Assembly: GCA_918797485.1 (NCBI GenBank)
Contig: CAKKNE010000003.1
Location: 806,001 to 870,000, forward strand
Direction of reading: 5' to 3'
DNA: 64,000 nucleotides
Source: Pelagomonas calceolata
Lineage: Eukaryota > Sar > Pelagophyceae > Pelagomonadales > Pelagomonadaceae
Part shown: piece after piece, positions 36,723 to 46,998 of the stretch
Position numbering within the stretch: position 1 is the first letter of the stretch
Layout: every line of letters starts with the position of its first letter
Notes under the pieces: model-generated
Seen by the model: only the letters and a program-made list of their open reading frames with translations
Database searches by the model: none
Told to the model about the DNA's origin: nothing
Made by a program: the position numbers and the translations under genes

Positions 36723-38762
36723 TTAAAACACGCTCCGCGGGAACAGCATCCCGATGAGCCGCGGGCGCCGGTCCAGCCGCTCGTCAGTCTTCAAATTGAC
36801 GTAGTAGAAGCGCCGGCCGTCCCAGCGTTTTCTATAAGTCCGCGCCAGCTTCTGGCGCACGCGGTCGCGGCCCATCCTTCCTCGACACGCTCTTTGGATG
36901 ATGGTTGCGTTCTGCGCCCAGATGTAGTCCCTTTTGGATTCCGCGAACAAGTCGGAAGGTAAGACGCCCGCCCGCACCAGCGACACATGGTTCTCGTAGG
37001 AGCACTTCTGGAGGAACCAGTTCTGGTCCATCCAGGCCGGTAAGGTGTCGTATTCACAAAACTCGTCGATGATGCCTTCGACCGTGAGCTCGACGATGGG
37101 CTCGACGCACTTCTCGACGCCGTCGTTCGCGAGCATTTCGAAGCGCAGACCCGTCGACTTCACGTAGTCGCCGAAGTAGCGGTTGACGTGCTGCTGCATC
37201 TTTTCATCCGCAAATTCGTCCAGGACTTGATCCACGACGATCGACGCGAGCTCGTCTCCAACCAAGGAACGCCAGGCCTTCAACATGCGTTTCGATTTGT
37301 GGTGCTTGATGCGAAACACCAAATGGCGAGCTCTTATAGTTCTCAAGATGCACCGGTGCCAGTGGCCCAGGGCCATGCGTAGAGGCCGTTGCCTTCCCGA
37401 CTCGAGCCGGAGCTGGACGATGGGCGCCCATCTCCTCCTGGTATTGACGCCCCTCATATGTTTTTGTATTATCGTAGAAGCGCGGTCGCGTCGTAGTCTA
37501 TAAACGGGCGCGTAGAACCACCACATGCGCTGCCATTTTATCGCAGCATCGTTACAAAGGTCCCGGAACGTGCTGCCCGCCTTTGGGCCCAGGGCATTAA
37601 ATTCATCTTCTGAAAAGGGCACGCCGTACCTCGCCACCAGCTCCACATAGACCTGGTAGTCCGCCCGCTGCACACGCGCGTCATGAGCCCGGAACGCGCA
37701 CCTACTATAACCATCTTCAAAGGCCATGGCCTCGGTCTCGGCCATCCTTCTGTGCCACAGTCTTCTTTTTAAGTAAGCATCCCAGCTCCCCGTCTTGAGG
37801 GCGAGTTTCGCCATCACTAGGTCGGTCTCCGGCCGTAATTTGCCCGACAGCCCACCGCCCAACGGCGGCAGCTCCTTCGCATCCACCGTTTTACGCCAGG
37901 GTCTAGCCGCTCTTTCTCTGGCGGCCTCCTTCCGCCGCGCGTCGTACATGGCCCTGACCGTGGCCTCGCACCGTCTGATTTCTCGATCGCACGTCGCCAC
38001 GAGCACATACGTCGCCACGGGCGACGGTTCGCTCAGCGAGTACTTTTGCGAGGGCAGCATGGCCTTCTTCGCGACGAGGTGCTCGCAGTCCTGGACGAAG
38101 GACCGCCGCTCCCTCCGCAGGTTGCCTTCGAGCGAGGCGAGCTCCCGCAGTTCCGACCGGGGCACGATGGCGTAGCCCTCATCTCTCATTCCTGACACGG
38201 GCGTCATGAGGAAGGCCCGCGACGCCTTTTGGGCCGTTTCTTTTTCCTGGCCTAATGTATTAAAGAGCCCGCCGCCCTCGAAGCGCCGGAAGTCCCTCCC
38301 CAGACTATCTTCGCGCGCTAACCCAAAGTCGTCATCAGAATCACCAAACAGCCAGGCCGCCTTCTTCTCGACGGCGCGCGGCGCCCAGACGTCCGTGATC
38401 GTCGTGTCGCGCGTGACAGGAAACATTTCTAGGGGAGACGGCGCGGCGAAGCGCACCTTCTTCTGCTGCAACGGCGGTTGGATGGACGTCCGCCGCGGCA
38501 CGATCGACCGGCGCATCGTCGGCGGGACGTCGGGCTTGATGACCGTTAATGGTGTCGGCGACGCGTAGCGCGACGCGGCCATGCGCGCGCCGACGGCGAG
38601 GACCGCATCTGGTAGTTTTGTCGAGCGCCACTTGCGCGTGTCCTCGTAGCCGGGCCGCCTTGTCCTGTAAATGGAGGCCATGCGCCGCGCCTTCACCGTC
38701 GCTCTATCCGCATAGGCGGCCTGGAGCTCCGCATCGCGGCCTAAGCCATCACCAAAACCCAT
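36723..38762 (-). CDS. IQ-motif protein
   Basis: 679 residues from ATG at 38760-38762 (MGFGDGLGRD). Two clear IQ-type motifs, ASTIIQKHMRGVNTRRRW near 428 and ATIIQRACRGRMGRDRVR near 630, would bind calmodulin or EF-hand partners. The remainder is helical and basic, with an N-terminal region rich in Arg and Pro and a WW-like C-terminal stretch (KRWDGRRFYYVNLKTDERL). Proteins of this layout are often axonemal or cytoskeletal in algae and oomycetes; that is inference. It is divergent from the large LRR gene. Confidence 0.65.
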   Translation of the reverse strand: MGFGDGLGRDAELQAAYADRATVKARRMASIYRTRRPGYEDTRKWRSTKLPDAVLAVGARMAASRYASPTPLTVIKPDVPPTMRRSIVPRRTSIQPPLQQKKVRFAAPSPLEMFPVTRDTTITDVWAPRAVEKKAAWLFGDSDDDFGLAREDSLGRDFRRFEGGGLFNTLGQEKETAQKASRAFLMTPVSGMRDEGYAIVPRSELRELASLEGNLRRERRSFVQDCEHLVAKKAMLPSQKYSLSEPSPVATYVLVATCDREIRRCEATVRAMYDARRKEAARERAARPWRKTVDAKELPPLGGGLSGKLRPETDLVMAKLALKTGSWDAYLKRRLWHRRMAETEAMAFEDGYSRCAFRAHDARVQRADYQVYVELVARYGVPFSEDEFNALGPKAGSTFRDLCNDAAIKWQRMWWFYAPVYRLRRDRASTIIQKHMRGVNTRRRWAPIVQLRLESGRQRPLRMALGHWHRCILRTIRARHLVFRIKHHKSKRMLKAWRSLVGDELASIVVDQVLDEFADEKMQQHVNRYFGDYVKSTGLRFEMLANDGVEKCVEPIVELTVEGIIDEFCEYDTLPAWMDQNWFLQKCSYENHVSLVRAGVLPSDLFAESKRDYIWAQNATIIQRACRGRMGRDRVRQKLARTYRKRWDGRRFYYVNLKTDERLDRRPRLIGMLFPRSVF

Positions 38763-39225
38763 GGCGCCGATGCTGCTGCCCTTGGGAGGAGTGCGGCCCC
38801 GCGCCGGCGTCCGCGCGCGAGCGCACGCGGCGCGCAAGCGGTGCGGTGGTTGCGGCTTTGTTTTGGGGGTCCAGGGCAGCCCCTGCTGGGCGTTATTGCG
38901 ATGGCCTCTCACAACAACCTCGCGTTAAGACGTGCGGGTTCCAAACCCACAGCCACCTCTCCGCGACCGCCCGAGCCTTCAGCTCGCGGCGGGAGGCCTC
39001 GGCGAGCGAGGCTCGCGCGGTGCCAAGGCAGCTTTTTGCTTTGGACAGGCAGCGCTAGGCGCGTCTCGGCCGCATACATACGCGAGGGGCAGCCCGAATC
39101 GATCAAGAGAGGCCTTTGGACGCGGCCTCGACGCGTGCAGGCCGCGCAGCGGCGCAGCCGCACCCCTGGGACTTGCCTCCAGGCAGCAGTGCCTCCACAG
39201 GGCAGCAGGGCGCGCCGCCGCGACC
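38763..39225. other. Divergent intergenic region, 463 bp
   Basis: Promoter space of the IQ-motif gene (-) and LRR gene (+). Open frames cross it but with no domain. A GGGTTCCAAACCC string at 38937-38949 resembles a tRNA arm but no tRNA fits. Confidence 0.55.
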
Positions 39226-42200
39226 ATGATGGGCCGCCGGCCCCAGTCGTCGGACGGCAACGCCTTGTTCCATGCGGCCCTGCGGAAGCGGAACGAGGAC
39301 ATGTCTACAAGAGATTCTAGAGTTGTCCACAAGAGCGACGAGGACGAGAACCCGTTCCTCCCACCGCTGCCGCAGCACCGGCACATCGGGCGGAAGCGGC
39401 CGAGTGATGAGGCGGCGCTGAATTGTGATTTTAAGTACTTGCTGATCAGGCACGGGTCCTACGCGAAAGCTAGAAGCGCTTTACGTCAAGCGAGACAGCA
39501 GCAATACACGGACAAGATGAAACGGTTGGCCAAGGCCGAATCTGAAAGGCAGAAGGTCATCGAGGTGCAGCAGGTCATCAAGTTGTCGAACACCACGGGC
39601 CATCCTACGTTGACGAATCCGATCAGCAAGCAGATCGCGACGCGGAAGAAGAAGAACAAGCCCCCGCCGCCCCCGCCCAAGCCGAACTCGCGGGAGAATC
39701 CCCGCTCCAAGACCATCGCCGAGATGACGGACGACGAGAAGGCAGTCTTACAAGCGTCGAGGATGAAAGGCTTACAAAAAGAGCAAGCCGCAGCGTTGGC
39801 TCGTGACTTACAGCGGCAGCAGGAGGTGCAGCGCGCCTTCGAGGCCGTGGACGATGGCTCGGGTACTCTTAGTAAGAATGACTTCGAGGAGCTGCTTGAG
39901 AGCTTGGGTCTCGGTGCGCGACCACCGGATAAGGATGAAGGAGTACCTTCTCAATCTGTATTCAGAGTACGAGCCGACGAGTGGTGGGCCGCGACGGACG
40001 TCTACAAGGCCGGGAGGATCGGGATTGGGGAAGCGGTCAACGCGCTACCCGAGCGAATATATGCTGCATTGGATGAGGACAGAAAACAAAGGAACAAGAT
40101 CGTCGCTTATCGCGAATCGTTGTTGATGGAGGCCGAGGACTTCGACGCCGAAGAGGTCGCTGAAGAAGATTTGGATCCCATACAAAGAGAACTAAGGCGG
40201 CCGACGCTCCAGTACAAGCCCTTTGAGTTCATGAAGCTGGTCAAGGCGCCGCCGCCGCCGGCGTGGCGCGACGACGGCGGCGCCTGGGGTTCACCGGTAG
40301 AAGCCCCACCTCTACCCGAAGACGGAGCGAAACGAGAAGGCTACCTCGCGGTGCAGCGCCACGAATTGATCGTCGTGGAGCGAGGTCTCCAGTATTTACC
40401 GTTGTTTCTGGGGTCGACGTTGATGCAGCAACTAGGTGTTACGAAGATAAGCATGCCGCGCAACCGCATACGGGAGCTGCACTGCTTTGAACTCGCCCCT
40501 GCGGTCGGGTGTCGCTCGTTAATCATGCTTAAGGAGTTGAGGATGCCCGGGAATGGTTTGAGGTATCTACCGGACGACATTGGCCTACTGAGACAATTAA
40601 CATATGCAGATCTAGGAAGAAACTCCCTGACGCACCTACCCCAGTCGTTCATGGAGCTTGGAGAGACGTTGACGTTCCTAGACGTCACTCGTAATAACTT
40701 TAAAAGACTACCGGACGATATTGGCGAGCTCAAGGCCCTGCAGACGTTCCTATGTGCGGACAACATCCTGCAAAGATTACCGGCAACACTACCTCGCTTA
40801 CACGAGCTGCAGTACCTGGACATCTCGGGCAACGGTCTCGCGCATCTTTGTACCTTTGCGCCACTCGCGGAAGTCGCGCGGAAGTTCACGGCCGGTGAGT
40901 CTGATTGGGATTTCAGAAAAATTCCCCTCAGAAATGTTGCGTACTATGTCAACACGAGGACGGGCAAGGTCCAGAAGACCATGCCCCACATGCTGTCCTT
41001 AACTCAAAGGGAATTAGGACAGTTGAAGTTGGGCCGGAATTCGCGCAGTGACAAGCCTCCTGCTGGCGAGGTGCCGCCGCCGGATCCTTCCCTCATCACG
41101 TCCACCGTATCCTACAACCACCGGAAGATGTTGATCGCGTCTTTTGGAGTTGATGAGTGGACGGTGGACTGGAGTGATGCGGACGGTGCCATGGTCTATG
41201 AGTCTGCTGTTAACTCTGAACGTACTATAGAGATGCCTTCTTCTCTCGATAGATTGGGCCAGTTACGGTCACTCATTGATCTGAGATGCGACAATAATCA
41301 GTTGCGAGATTTACCACCCTCATTAGCTAATTTAAAAAATCTGCGGCTGTTCAGATGTCGAGGAAACTACATCCGCCGGTTGATGCCGGACACGGGCAAA
41401 TTACAAAGTCTACGTACTTTAGATTGTACCCAAAATGAAATGAGCCATCTACCGGCATCCTGTGGGAAACTACAAAGACTACAGTCCATGTCTCTGCAAT
41501 CGAACAGATTCGAGAAACTACCGCCTCTGATCGGTAAACTTACCGGTTTGAAGCGATTGATGCTCGGTAATAACGCCCTCGAAACATTACCGTATGAAAT
41601 TGGCTTTTTAACCTCGCTCCAGGAGCTGCAGGTGTTCAATAATCCTTTGATAGATCCGCCCTACGAAACGATATCTGATTTACCAGCCATGATGTGGGCC
41701 TGCCGCCAGAAGTACTGGGCCATATTGAACGGCCCCGTGCCCGTCGTGACGGCCCATCAGACGGGTGCGGGCGACGAAGTTTATGAGCCTGAGCCTGCCT
41801 ATAAGATCCGCATGGCTAGGAAAGTTGAGGAAGCGGCAGCGACTGGACGCTTAGAACTACAGCTCCAGGGCGTCTACGAGATACCAGGCGCGAAGTGCAT
41901 CGAACGAAACGCTAAGGGAGACGACAAGTGGGCGCACCCGCACCTCGAAGGTTTACGTGTCTTAAAGATGTCGATGAACCATTTCAAGCAGGCGCCGTTG
42001 TTGACCGAGTCTTTGGGCAATTTGCGAGTTTTATGGTTGAAGGCCTGCGAGATCAAGCAACTAAATGAGGACGTCGACAACCTGCAGAAGCTGCGCGAGT
42101 TAATTTTGGAAGAAAATGAATTGACAGAATTACCGCGCACGTTCCCGCGACTAAGGCAGCTGCAGCTGTTCAACTGCGCGCGAAATAACATCTACCACCT

Positions 42201-44490
42201 ACCGGAGGACCTGGGTAATTTAACAGCCTTAGTTACGCTAGACCTGTCGATGAACCAGCTCGAGTTCCTACCCGACTCGATAACGAATCTACACTACCTA
42301 GAAGAGTTAAGTGTAGCGAAGAATGATTTGTATAAACTACCGGAGATAGCGCCTCACCTCGAGCACCTGACCGCACTTAATTTAGATGCGAATAATTTGC
42401 ACTTGCTACCACCTCGCTTAGGGGAGTTGCCCCTCAAGTACTTACGAGCTTCGCATAATCGCCTAGAACGAATATATGACGACACGTTGCAAGGCAAGGT
42501 CGAGGAGACCCTAGAAGTACTGGGTGTAGCATCGAACAACTTACTGGAGCTGCCGGCCTGCATCCCCGCGTGTACCGCTTTGAAAATATGTCAAGTCGAG
42601 TACAATCCCATGCGCAATCCACCAGCAGAAATATTATCAGAGGGTGTGGAAATTTTATTACAGTACTGTCGAGTGCGAGAGAAGCGCTTCGACAAGTTCA
42701 AGGAACTGATGAGCGAGTTCCAGTTCGACTACTCGGAAGCGCACATGGCTCCGGAAGCCTTTGGCGTTCTTACGGGACGAACTGGTTTTTTAACACCAGA
42801 GGATTTGGCTGCGTTCGACAAGCAGGCGGATACGTATCTGAATGGGCAATACTACTCGTGTCCGTCGACGGATCTAGAAATATTGGAGAGGGTAGATAAC
42901 TTACGCCATGAAAGAGAACATACGTTCTATCATACGTTGTTGACGACCTTAATCGACGTGATTGAAGACGAGTTGAAGAGAGTTACTGGTTCCGGTAAGC
43001 GTCGGTTCGGCGGCGGTGTGCTGGTCGTCGAGCAGCGGCCGTGGGACAAGGACGGCGGGTACTGTGGGTCGTATGCTATCGCGCTGGACGCGTTGGTACG
43101 AGAGGCGAAGCCGGATCGGTTCCGACGGACCACGAGACCGGCCCTCTTCGACATCCTCAAGGTCAAACTCCCTCCCAGTCTATTTGATTACACATTAGAG
43201 GTTCTAAAAGATGCGATCATGAAGTACCAGGACCCGTATGGGCACGTGTCGCAGCTCGACAAGGTCGAATTTGATAGATGTGAATGCATCGACAAGAATG
43301 GCCGGCCGATCAACCACCGGAAATGTGTGCTGCCGGCGGTCTGCATCAAGAAAGTTATATATACGCAGGGCGAGGCGACGCGTGCGTATTCAGCGTCTGT
43401 TTTTACGCCGTCGACGCGACGTCCCGTCACCGTGGGCCCCCCGAGAGCGCCACCCGGCACGCCATCACCGCGCCACACCCACGCAGGCCGCGTCCAGGAG
43501 GACGACAAGATCGCCGCGACGTGGCGCAACCTGTGGAAGGACATCGAGCAGAAGATCAGGCAGCGGCACGGCAAGTTAATTATGAACAACGAGGTCCATC
43601 GAAGGAAGCGCAACGTGCAAACAAAAATCAAGAAGGCCAAGGAAGCCCTGGATAAGGCGAAGAACGACGTCAAGATGCTCTTGGACAAGTTGGAGATCGT
43701 GAAGCGGCGCATCGAAAACTTTGAAGCTGGCGATGCGTTCAATTTTCACCGCATCGCTTCGTCGGAAGAGGCTGAAGAACTGGAGCAGGAGGCCACGAAA
43801 GCCCTAGATGATAAAAAACTGGAAGTGCGGCAGTTCGAGTCGCAACTAGCTGTAGCGAAGACGCACGCGAAGATGCCGCCTAAAGTAGCCATGAACATCT
43901 GTCTCGAAGATATCAAGCGCAAGTATTGTGTGATGCGCTGGGAGGAAATAGTAGATGAAGCTAGACGAGATGCGGTCGAGTACGGGTATCGCCGGCCGTG
44001 GGACGGGGATGATGGTGAGGACTACGAGGTGTTCTATAACAGGTACGGGCGAGGTATCCGGGCGGGCCAGGAGATCGAAACGCTCCCGTCGTGGATCAAG
44101 CAGCTCAAGCCGGACCCCGCGCAGATCTTCAAGCCCGACCCGAACCTCCCGCCGGGCGTCGTCCAGACGAAGACCCAGACGCAAATACTGTACGAGTTGT
44201 TCCCCTACGACTGGAATTATACGGACGACATGTCCCAGTATGCCAATGACTACTACGACGAGTTCGAGAGCGAGTTCATTACCGAGGACATGGCGGCGCA
44301 AAACCGAAGGATCGCGCGGAATCTCAGGAATATCGAGCAGACGGGGAAAGCGCTGGACAAGAATTTTAGTCCGGAAGATGTTAAAAATGCGGTCGGTACC
44401 AATGATACTTCCGGAACGACGGACCAGTGGCGCAACGCGGAGATGAGCGCGAAGGACGCCCATAAGATCGCCGAGGACGACGGCATCTGA
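39226..44490 (+). CDS. Giant LRR/EF-hand protein
   Basis: 1,754 residues. An N-terminal basic, Pro-rich region is followed by one EF-hand-like loop near 208 (DDGSGTLSKNDFEEL). Two large blocks of leucine-rich repeats (about 385-550 and 660-900, then 920-1140) follow the LP-type consensus (LTYADLGRNSLTHLPQ, LVTLDLSMNQLEFLPDS), as in Shoc2/Scribble or plant PIRL proteins. The C-terminal 600 residues are helical and acidic, with coiled coil near 1470-1530 and many Tyr/Asp at the end. Probable protein-binding scaffold; role unknown. An in-frame intron may lie at 43382-43486. Confidence 0.78.
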   Translation: MMGRRPQSSDGNALFHAALRKRNEDMSTRDSRVVHKSDEDENPFLPPLPQHRHIGRKRPSDEAALNCDFKYLLIRHGSYAKARSALRQARQQQYTDKMKRLAKAESERQKVIEVQQVIKLSNTTGHPTLTNPISKQIATRKKKNKPPPPPPKPNSRENPRSKTIAEMTDDEKAVLQASRMKGLQKEQAAALARDLQRQQEVQRAFEAVDDGSGTLSKNDFEELLESLGLGARPPDKDEGVPSQSVFRVRADEWWAATDVYKAGRIGIGEAVNALPERIYAALDEDRKQRNKIVAYRESLLMEAEDFDAEEVAEEDLDPIQRELRRPTLQYKPFEFMKLVKAPPPPAWRDDGGAWGSPVEAPPLPEDGAKREGYLAVQRHELIVVERGLQYLPLFLGSTLMQQLGVTKISMPRNRIRELHCFELAPAVGCRSLIMLKELRMPGNGLRYLPDDIGLLRQLTYADLGRNSLTHLPQSFMELGETLTFLDVTRNNFKRLPDDIGELKALQTFLCADNILQRLPATLPRLHELQYLDISGNGLAHLCTFAPLAEVARKFTAGESDWDFRKIPLRNVAYYVNTRTGKVQKTMPHMLSLTQRELGQLKLGRNSRSDKPPAGEVPPPDPSLITSTVSYNHRKMLIASFGVDEWTVDWSDADGAMVYESAVNSERTIEMPSSLDRLGQLRSLIDLRCDNNQLRDLPPSLANLKNLRLFRCRGNYIRRLMPDTGKLQSLRTLDCTQNEMSHLPASCGKLQRLQSMSLQSNRFEKLPPLIGKLTGLKRLMLGNNALETLPYEIGFLTSLQELQVFNNPLIDPPYETISDLPAMMWACRQKYWAILNGPVPVVTAHQTGAGDEVYEPEPAYKIRMARKVEEAAATGRLELQLQGVYEIPGAKCIERNAKGDDKWAHPHLEGLRVLKMSMNHFKQAPLLTESLGNLRVLWLKACEIKQLNEDVDNLQKLRELILEENELTELPRTFPRLRQLQLFNCARNNIYHLPEDLGNLTALVTLDLSMNQLEFLPDSITNLHYLEELSVAKNDLYKLPEIAPHLEHLTALNLDANNLHLLPPRLGELPLKYLRASHNRLERIYDDTLQGKVEETLEVLGVASNNLLELPACIPACTALKICQVEYNPMRNPPAEILSEGVEILLQYCRVREKRFDKFKELMSEFQFDYSEAHMAPEAFGVLTGRTGFLTPEDLAAFDKQADTYLNGQYYSCPSTDLEILERVDNLRHEREHTFYHTLLTTLIDVIEDELKRVTGSGKRRFGGGVLVVEQRPWDKDGGYCGSYAIALDALVREAKPDRFRRTTRPALFDILKVKLPPSLFDYTLEVLKDAIMKYQDPYGHVSQLDKVEFDRCECIDKNGRPINHRKCVLPAVCIKKVIYTQGEATRAYSASVFTPSTRRPVTVGPPRAPPGTPSPRHTHAGRVQEDDKIAATWRNLWKDIEQKIRQRHGKLIMNNEVHRRKRNVQTKIKKAKEALDKAKNDVKMLLDKLEIVKRRIENFEAGDAFNFHRIASSEEAEELEQEATKALDDKKLEVRQFESQLAVAKTHAKMPPKVAMNICLEDIKRKYCVMRWEEIVDEARRDAVEYGYRRPWDGDDGEDYEVFYNRYGRGIRAGQEIETLPSWIKQLKPDPAQIFKPDPNLPPGVVQTKTQTQILYELFPYDWNYTDDMSQYANDYYDEFESEFITEDMAAQNRRIARNLRNIEQTGKALDKNFSPEDVKNAVGTNDTSGTTDQWRNAEMSAKDAHKIAEDDGI
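43382..43486 (+). mobile_element. Possible in-frame introner-like intron (105 nt)
   Basis: Starts GTGCGTATTCAG and ends CCACACCCACGCAG; it is a multiple of three and has no stop. It contains CGCCGTCGACGCGACG, close to the CGCCATCGACGCG box, and encodes Pro/Ser/Thr-rich sequence unlike its surroundings. No clear 8-bp repeat. Confidence 0.35.
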
Positions 44491-45060
44491 TGATTGTGTA
44501 ACTAGTGATTTGTGTCTTTCTTTCTCGGGTAGGCGTCGTTTCGCGGCCGTCGCGTCCGTGATTGGTGCTGATCAAAACGGGTTTAGAGCTTGGAGGGGGG
44601 GGTTTTCATCGATTTTTTTAGCGCTGCGCGCGGCGCGCGACCTCTCGATTAGGCGACTTGCGCGCGTCCTGCAATAGACGCCAAGTCACCGTGTCTGAAA
44701 AATGGACCTACCCAAAGCAGTCGCCATTGCCGCGCGACGCGGAGACATCGACGCTGGGCTGTTCAGGCTTGTAGGTCTCTTTTGTGGATGGCCACTCTTT
44801 CTCGCGGTTGTGCCCGGCGTAAAAGGAGGCCACCGGTGGTGCGAACTGTTACTTAATCACGGCGCTTACGCTCGCCGCGCTCAGACACGATCAATCAAAA
44901 CAGGTTTTACAGGTCTTGCTTGCCTGCTTTTTGGCGCTATACGCCGTCAAAGCGTTCACAAGAAAGCGCGAGCGGGCTTTCGCGTGGCCAGATCTTGCTC
45001 CTCAGACAGACCACGGTGCAATTTAGGGACTCAGCATTGATTTCAACACATTGCAGTGCC
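44491..45060. other. Intergenic region, 570 bp
   Basis: Contains G- and T-runs at 44590-44620 and the ankyrin-like fragment at 44702-45040. No complete gene is supported. Confidence 0.5.
44702..45040 (+). pseudogene. Possible ankyrin-gene remnant
   Basis: Begins MDLPKAVAIAARRGDID, like the start of the ankyrin gene at 47183 (MIPEHLFAAAARGDLE), and later shows CELLLNHGAYARRA, like a repeat end. The frame then loses the repeat pattern, so it looks like a broken copy. Evidence is weak. Confidence 0.25.
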
Positions 45061-45810
45061 ATGCGTGCAGAGCCCACCCCCTCTACTACGTCCGCGGCGA
45101 CCGTGCGCTGGTCCCTCTTCGGCGTCGTCGCGTTGGCGGGGTACTTTTTTTTCAGCGACGGCGACGTCGGCTACCTCCTCACGCTCTCGGCGATGGCGCG
45201 AAGCTTCGCGTTAATGTCTGTGGCGTACGCGTTTCACAAGAGCGCCACGCCGGTCGCGCCGGACACGATCCGCTGCCTGTGCGTCGTCGGCTTATGCCGC
45301 GCCTACTCGTACTGGCGGCGCCAGGGCTACGTGCCGTACGACCCCTCGGGCGACTGGGCCTTCGTCCTCGTCGAGGGCAGCGGCATCGCAGGGGCCCTGT
45401 ACGCGGCCTTTGCCTCGCGCCAAGAAAAATTTGCTCCGCCGCCGGGCGACTTCCTCATCATCACGTCGGGCGCATTTCTTATGGGCATGGCGTTCCACGC
45501 CGACCTCAACAAAGACGCTATATCTGATACCCTCTGGGCCGTCGCTGCCTACCTAGAAGTCTTGGCCTTGATCCCGGCGCTCGTCGCGGCGCGCGCGGGC
45601 CAGCCGCAGTCTCTGGAGTTCGCCCGCGCGATTGTGGTGTGTCGCGTGTTTTCGCTCGGGTTCTGGTCGCAAGCGTTCGCCGAGCTCAAGGCGCGCTCCG
45701 GCAGCTCTTTTGTCGGGGTAGTTGTGCTCGCGGTGGAGACACTTGCTGTCGTGCTCGCCGTGGAACTGCTCGCCGCTTCGTCACCGAAGGGACGCAACAA
45801 GAAGGACTAG
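45061..45810 (+). CDS. KDEL-receptor-like (ERD2) membrane protein
   Basis: 249 residues with about seven hydrophobic segments. The segment DTLWAVAAYLEVLALIPALV followed by a seventh helix with CRVFSLGFWSQAFAELK matches the ERD2/KDEL-receptor pattern (EILW-x5-YLE-x3-ILPQL). These receptors return escaped ER proteins from the Golgi by binding C-terminal K/HDEL. The basic tail SPKGRNKKD could be a retrieval signal. N-terminal helices are less conserved than in classical ERD2, so a paralogue with another cargo is possible. Confidence 0.7.
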   Translation: MRAEPTPSTTSAATVRWSLFGVVALAGYFFFSDGDVGYLLTLSAMARSFALMSVAYAFHKSATPVAPDTIRCLCVVGLCRAYSYWRRQGYVPYDPSGDWAFVLVEGSGIAGALYAAFASRQEKFAPPPGDFLIITSGAFLMGMAFHADLNKDAISDTLWAVAAYLEVLALIPALVAARAGQPQSLEFARAIVVCRVFSLGFWSQAFAELKARSGSSFVGVVVLAVETLAVVLAVELLAASSPKGRNKKD

Positions 45811-45823
45811 TTTACTAAGTTAG

Positions 45824-46998
45824 TTACCACAATCTACGGGACCCGTCTAGGTGCGCGATCGACGACGCAATACCTGCAACCGCTGCGTCGACGCGTTCTT
45901 TAGCTGTCGTCGCTCTAAGGAGGAGCGGCCTGATCTCCAGGGCAACACCGAGCGCCGGCAGTGGGTTCACATACGCGCCGACCCACAACGCCAGGTCGGT
46001 TGGTCGCTCGGGCGGCGGCATCGGCCCCAAATGCTTTCGGACTAAACCAAGGTGGTCCGGCTGCCGTTCGTGGCCGCCGTCGACCACGAGCTTCTCCCAC
46101 CTGTGTGGAAATCAAATTTCAGGCGCCCCACTCTCCGTGACTACGTCTGCTCGATCTTGGTTGATTTCCTCACAGTCTCTCACTGCTCGACGAGCGCGGG
46201 CAGCCGCTGCGCCGCCGCGACGGCCGCCGCTTCGTCGTCATCATCTAATTCTGGCGCGAGCGTCACCTTGCGCGGCTGCACGGCGCCGGCCGGGGCTTCG
46301 TCCTGGGTTTCGTCGACGGTGAAGCGCCGGCCCCCTTTCAGTTCGACGGAACACGTCTCGCTGGCGACCGATGCCTTCAGAATGATCGCCTCGACGCCGA
46401 ACGGGAACGCGCTGCCGGTTTGCCTATCCACACCTACGATGCCGAAGCGACCTGTGTGGAAATCAAATTTCGGGCGCCCCATGCCATGGACGCGATGTTG
46501 TCTCCGTAGCGTCTGCTCGACGGCGTGGAGATTCCAAGCCGTCGACGCGACGTTGTCGTCGTGGCCGCGTCGGCTCGATGGCGTGGAGGTTCACGGAAGG
46601 TCCACGCAATATTTCTCGACGACATAGCTCAATGGTTGATTTCCACGCAGGAAGCGACCGTGCCGCTGATCGTCGAACTGCTCGTCGCCCGCCTCCTCGA
46701 CCGCTTTGACGCCACAATATTCGACCATTTCGCGGAACGCCTGGTCCGACGTGCTGATGGCGAGTCGCTGGTTCGGCAGCGTCGCATCCAATACAACTAT
46801 AGGTAGCTCGAGCTGGCGGCTCTTCAGATCACCGACTCGATTCATTAGTCCCGCGATGAACGCGTCCGGTGAGGACGCGTCGATGGCGTCATCATCGCTT
46901 CCGCGCATCGCTGTGGCGGCATTTGTGCGCTGCTGCACAAGCAGGGAGAAGGCAGCACTGTGGTGCAGCACTAGTGGAAGCAGCATAACTCGAGCCAT
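45824..46998 (-). CDS. LON substrate-binding-domain protein
   Basis: Exons 46659..46998, 46184..46451 and 45824..46100 give 294 residues (885 nt in frame). The protein starts with a hydrophobic leader (MARVMLLPLVLHHSAAFSLL), so it is probably exported or plastid-bound. The LON N-terminal PUA-type domain is visible: LPIVVLDATLPNQRLAI, then AFREMVEY, GRFGIVGVDRQTG and GRRFTVDETQ. The last exon has the family's PERPTDLALWVGAYVNPLPA block. There is no AAA or protease domain, so it is a stand-alone LON-substrate-binding protein as in plants. Both introns are introner elements, and splicing restores the codons HGRFG and EQWEK across the repeats. It ends 13 bp from the convergent ERD2-like gene. Confidence 0.88.
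46101..46183 (-). mobile_element. Introner element as intron (83 nt)
   Basis: Minus strand: GTGAGAGA, then CTGTGAGGAAATCAACC, ending ATTTGATTTCCACACAG before GTGGGAGA. The 8-mers match at 7 of 8. The spliced codon is completed by the first base of the right copy (phase 2). Confidence 0.92.
46452..46658 (-). mobile_element. Introner element as intron (207 nt)
   Basis: Minus strand: GTCGCTTC, then CTGCGTGGAAATCAACC, ending ATTTGATTTCCACACAG before GTCGCTTC. The 8-bp repeats are identical. Inside are several inverted CTCGATGGCGTGG/CGTCGACGCGA boxes. It has stop codons in frame, so retention would truncate the protein. Confidence 0.95.

Noticed and set aside
38937-38949. GGGTTCCAAACCC as a possible tRNA T-arm
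   Set aside because: The base after TTC is C rather than a purine, and no seven-base acceptor stem fits at the right distance.
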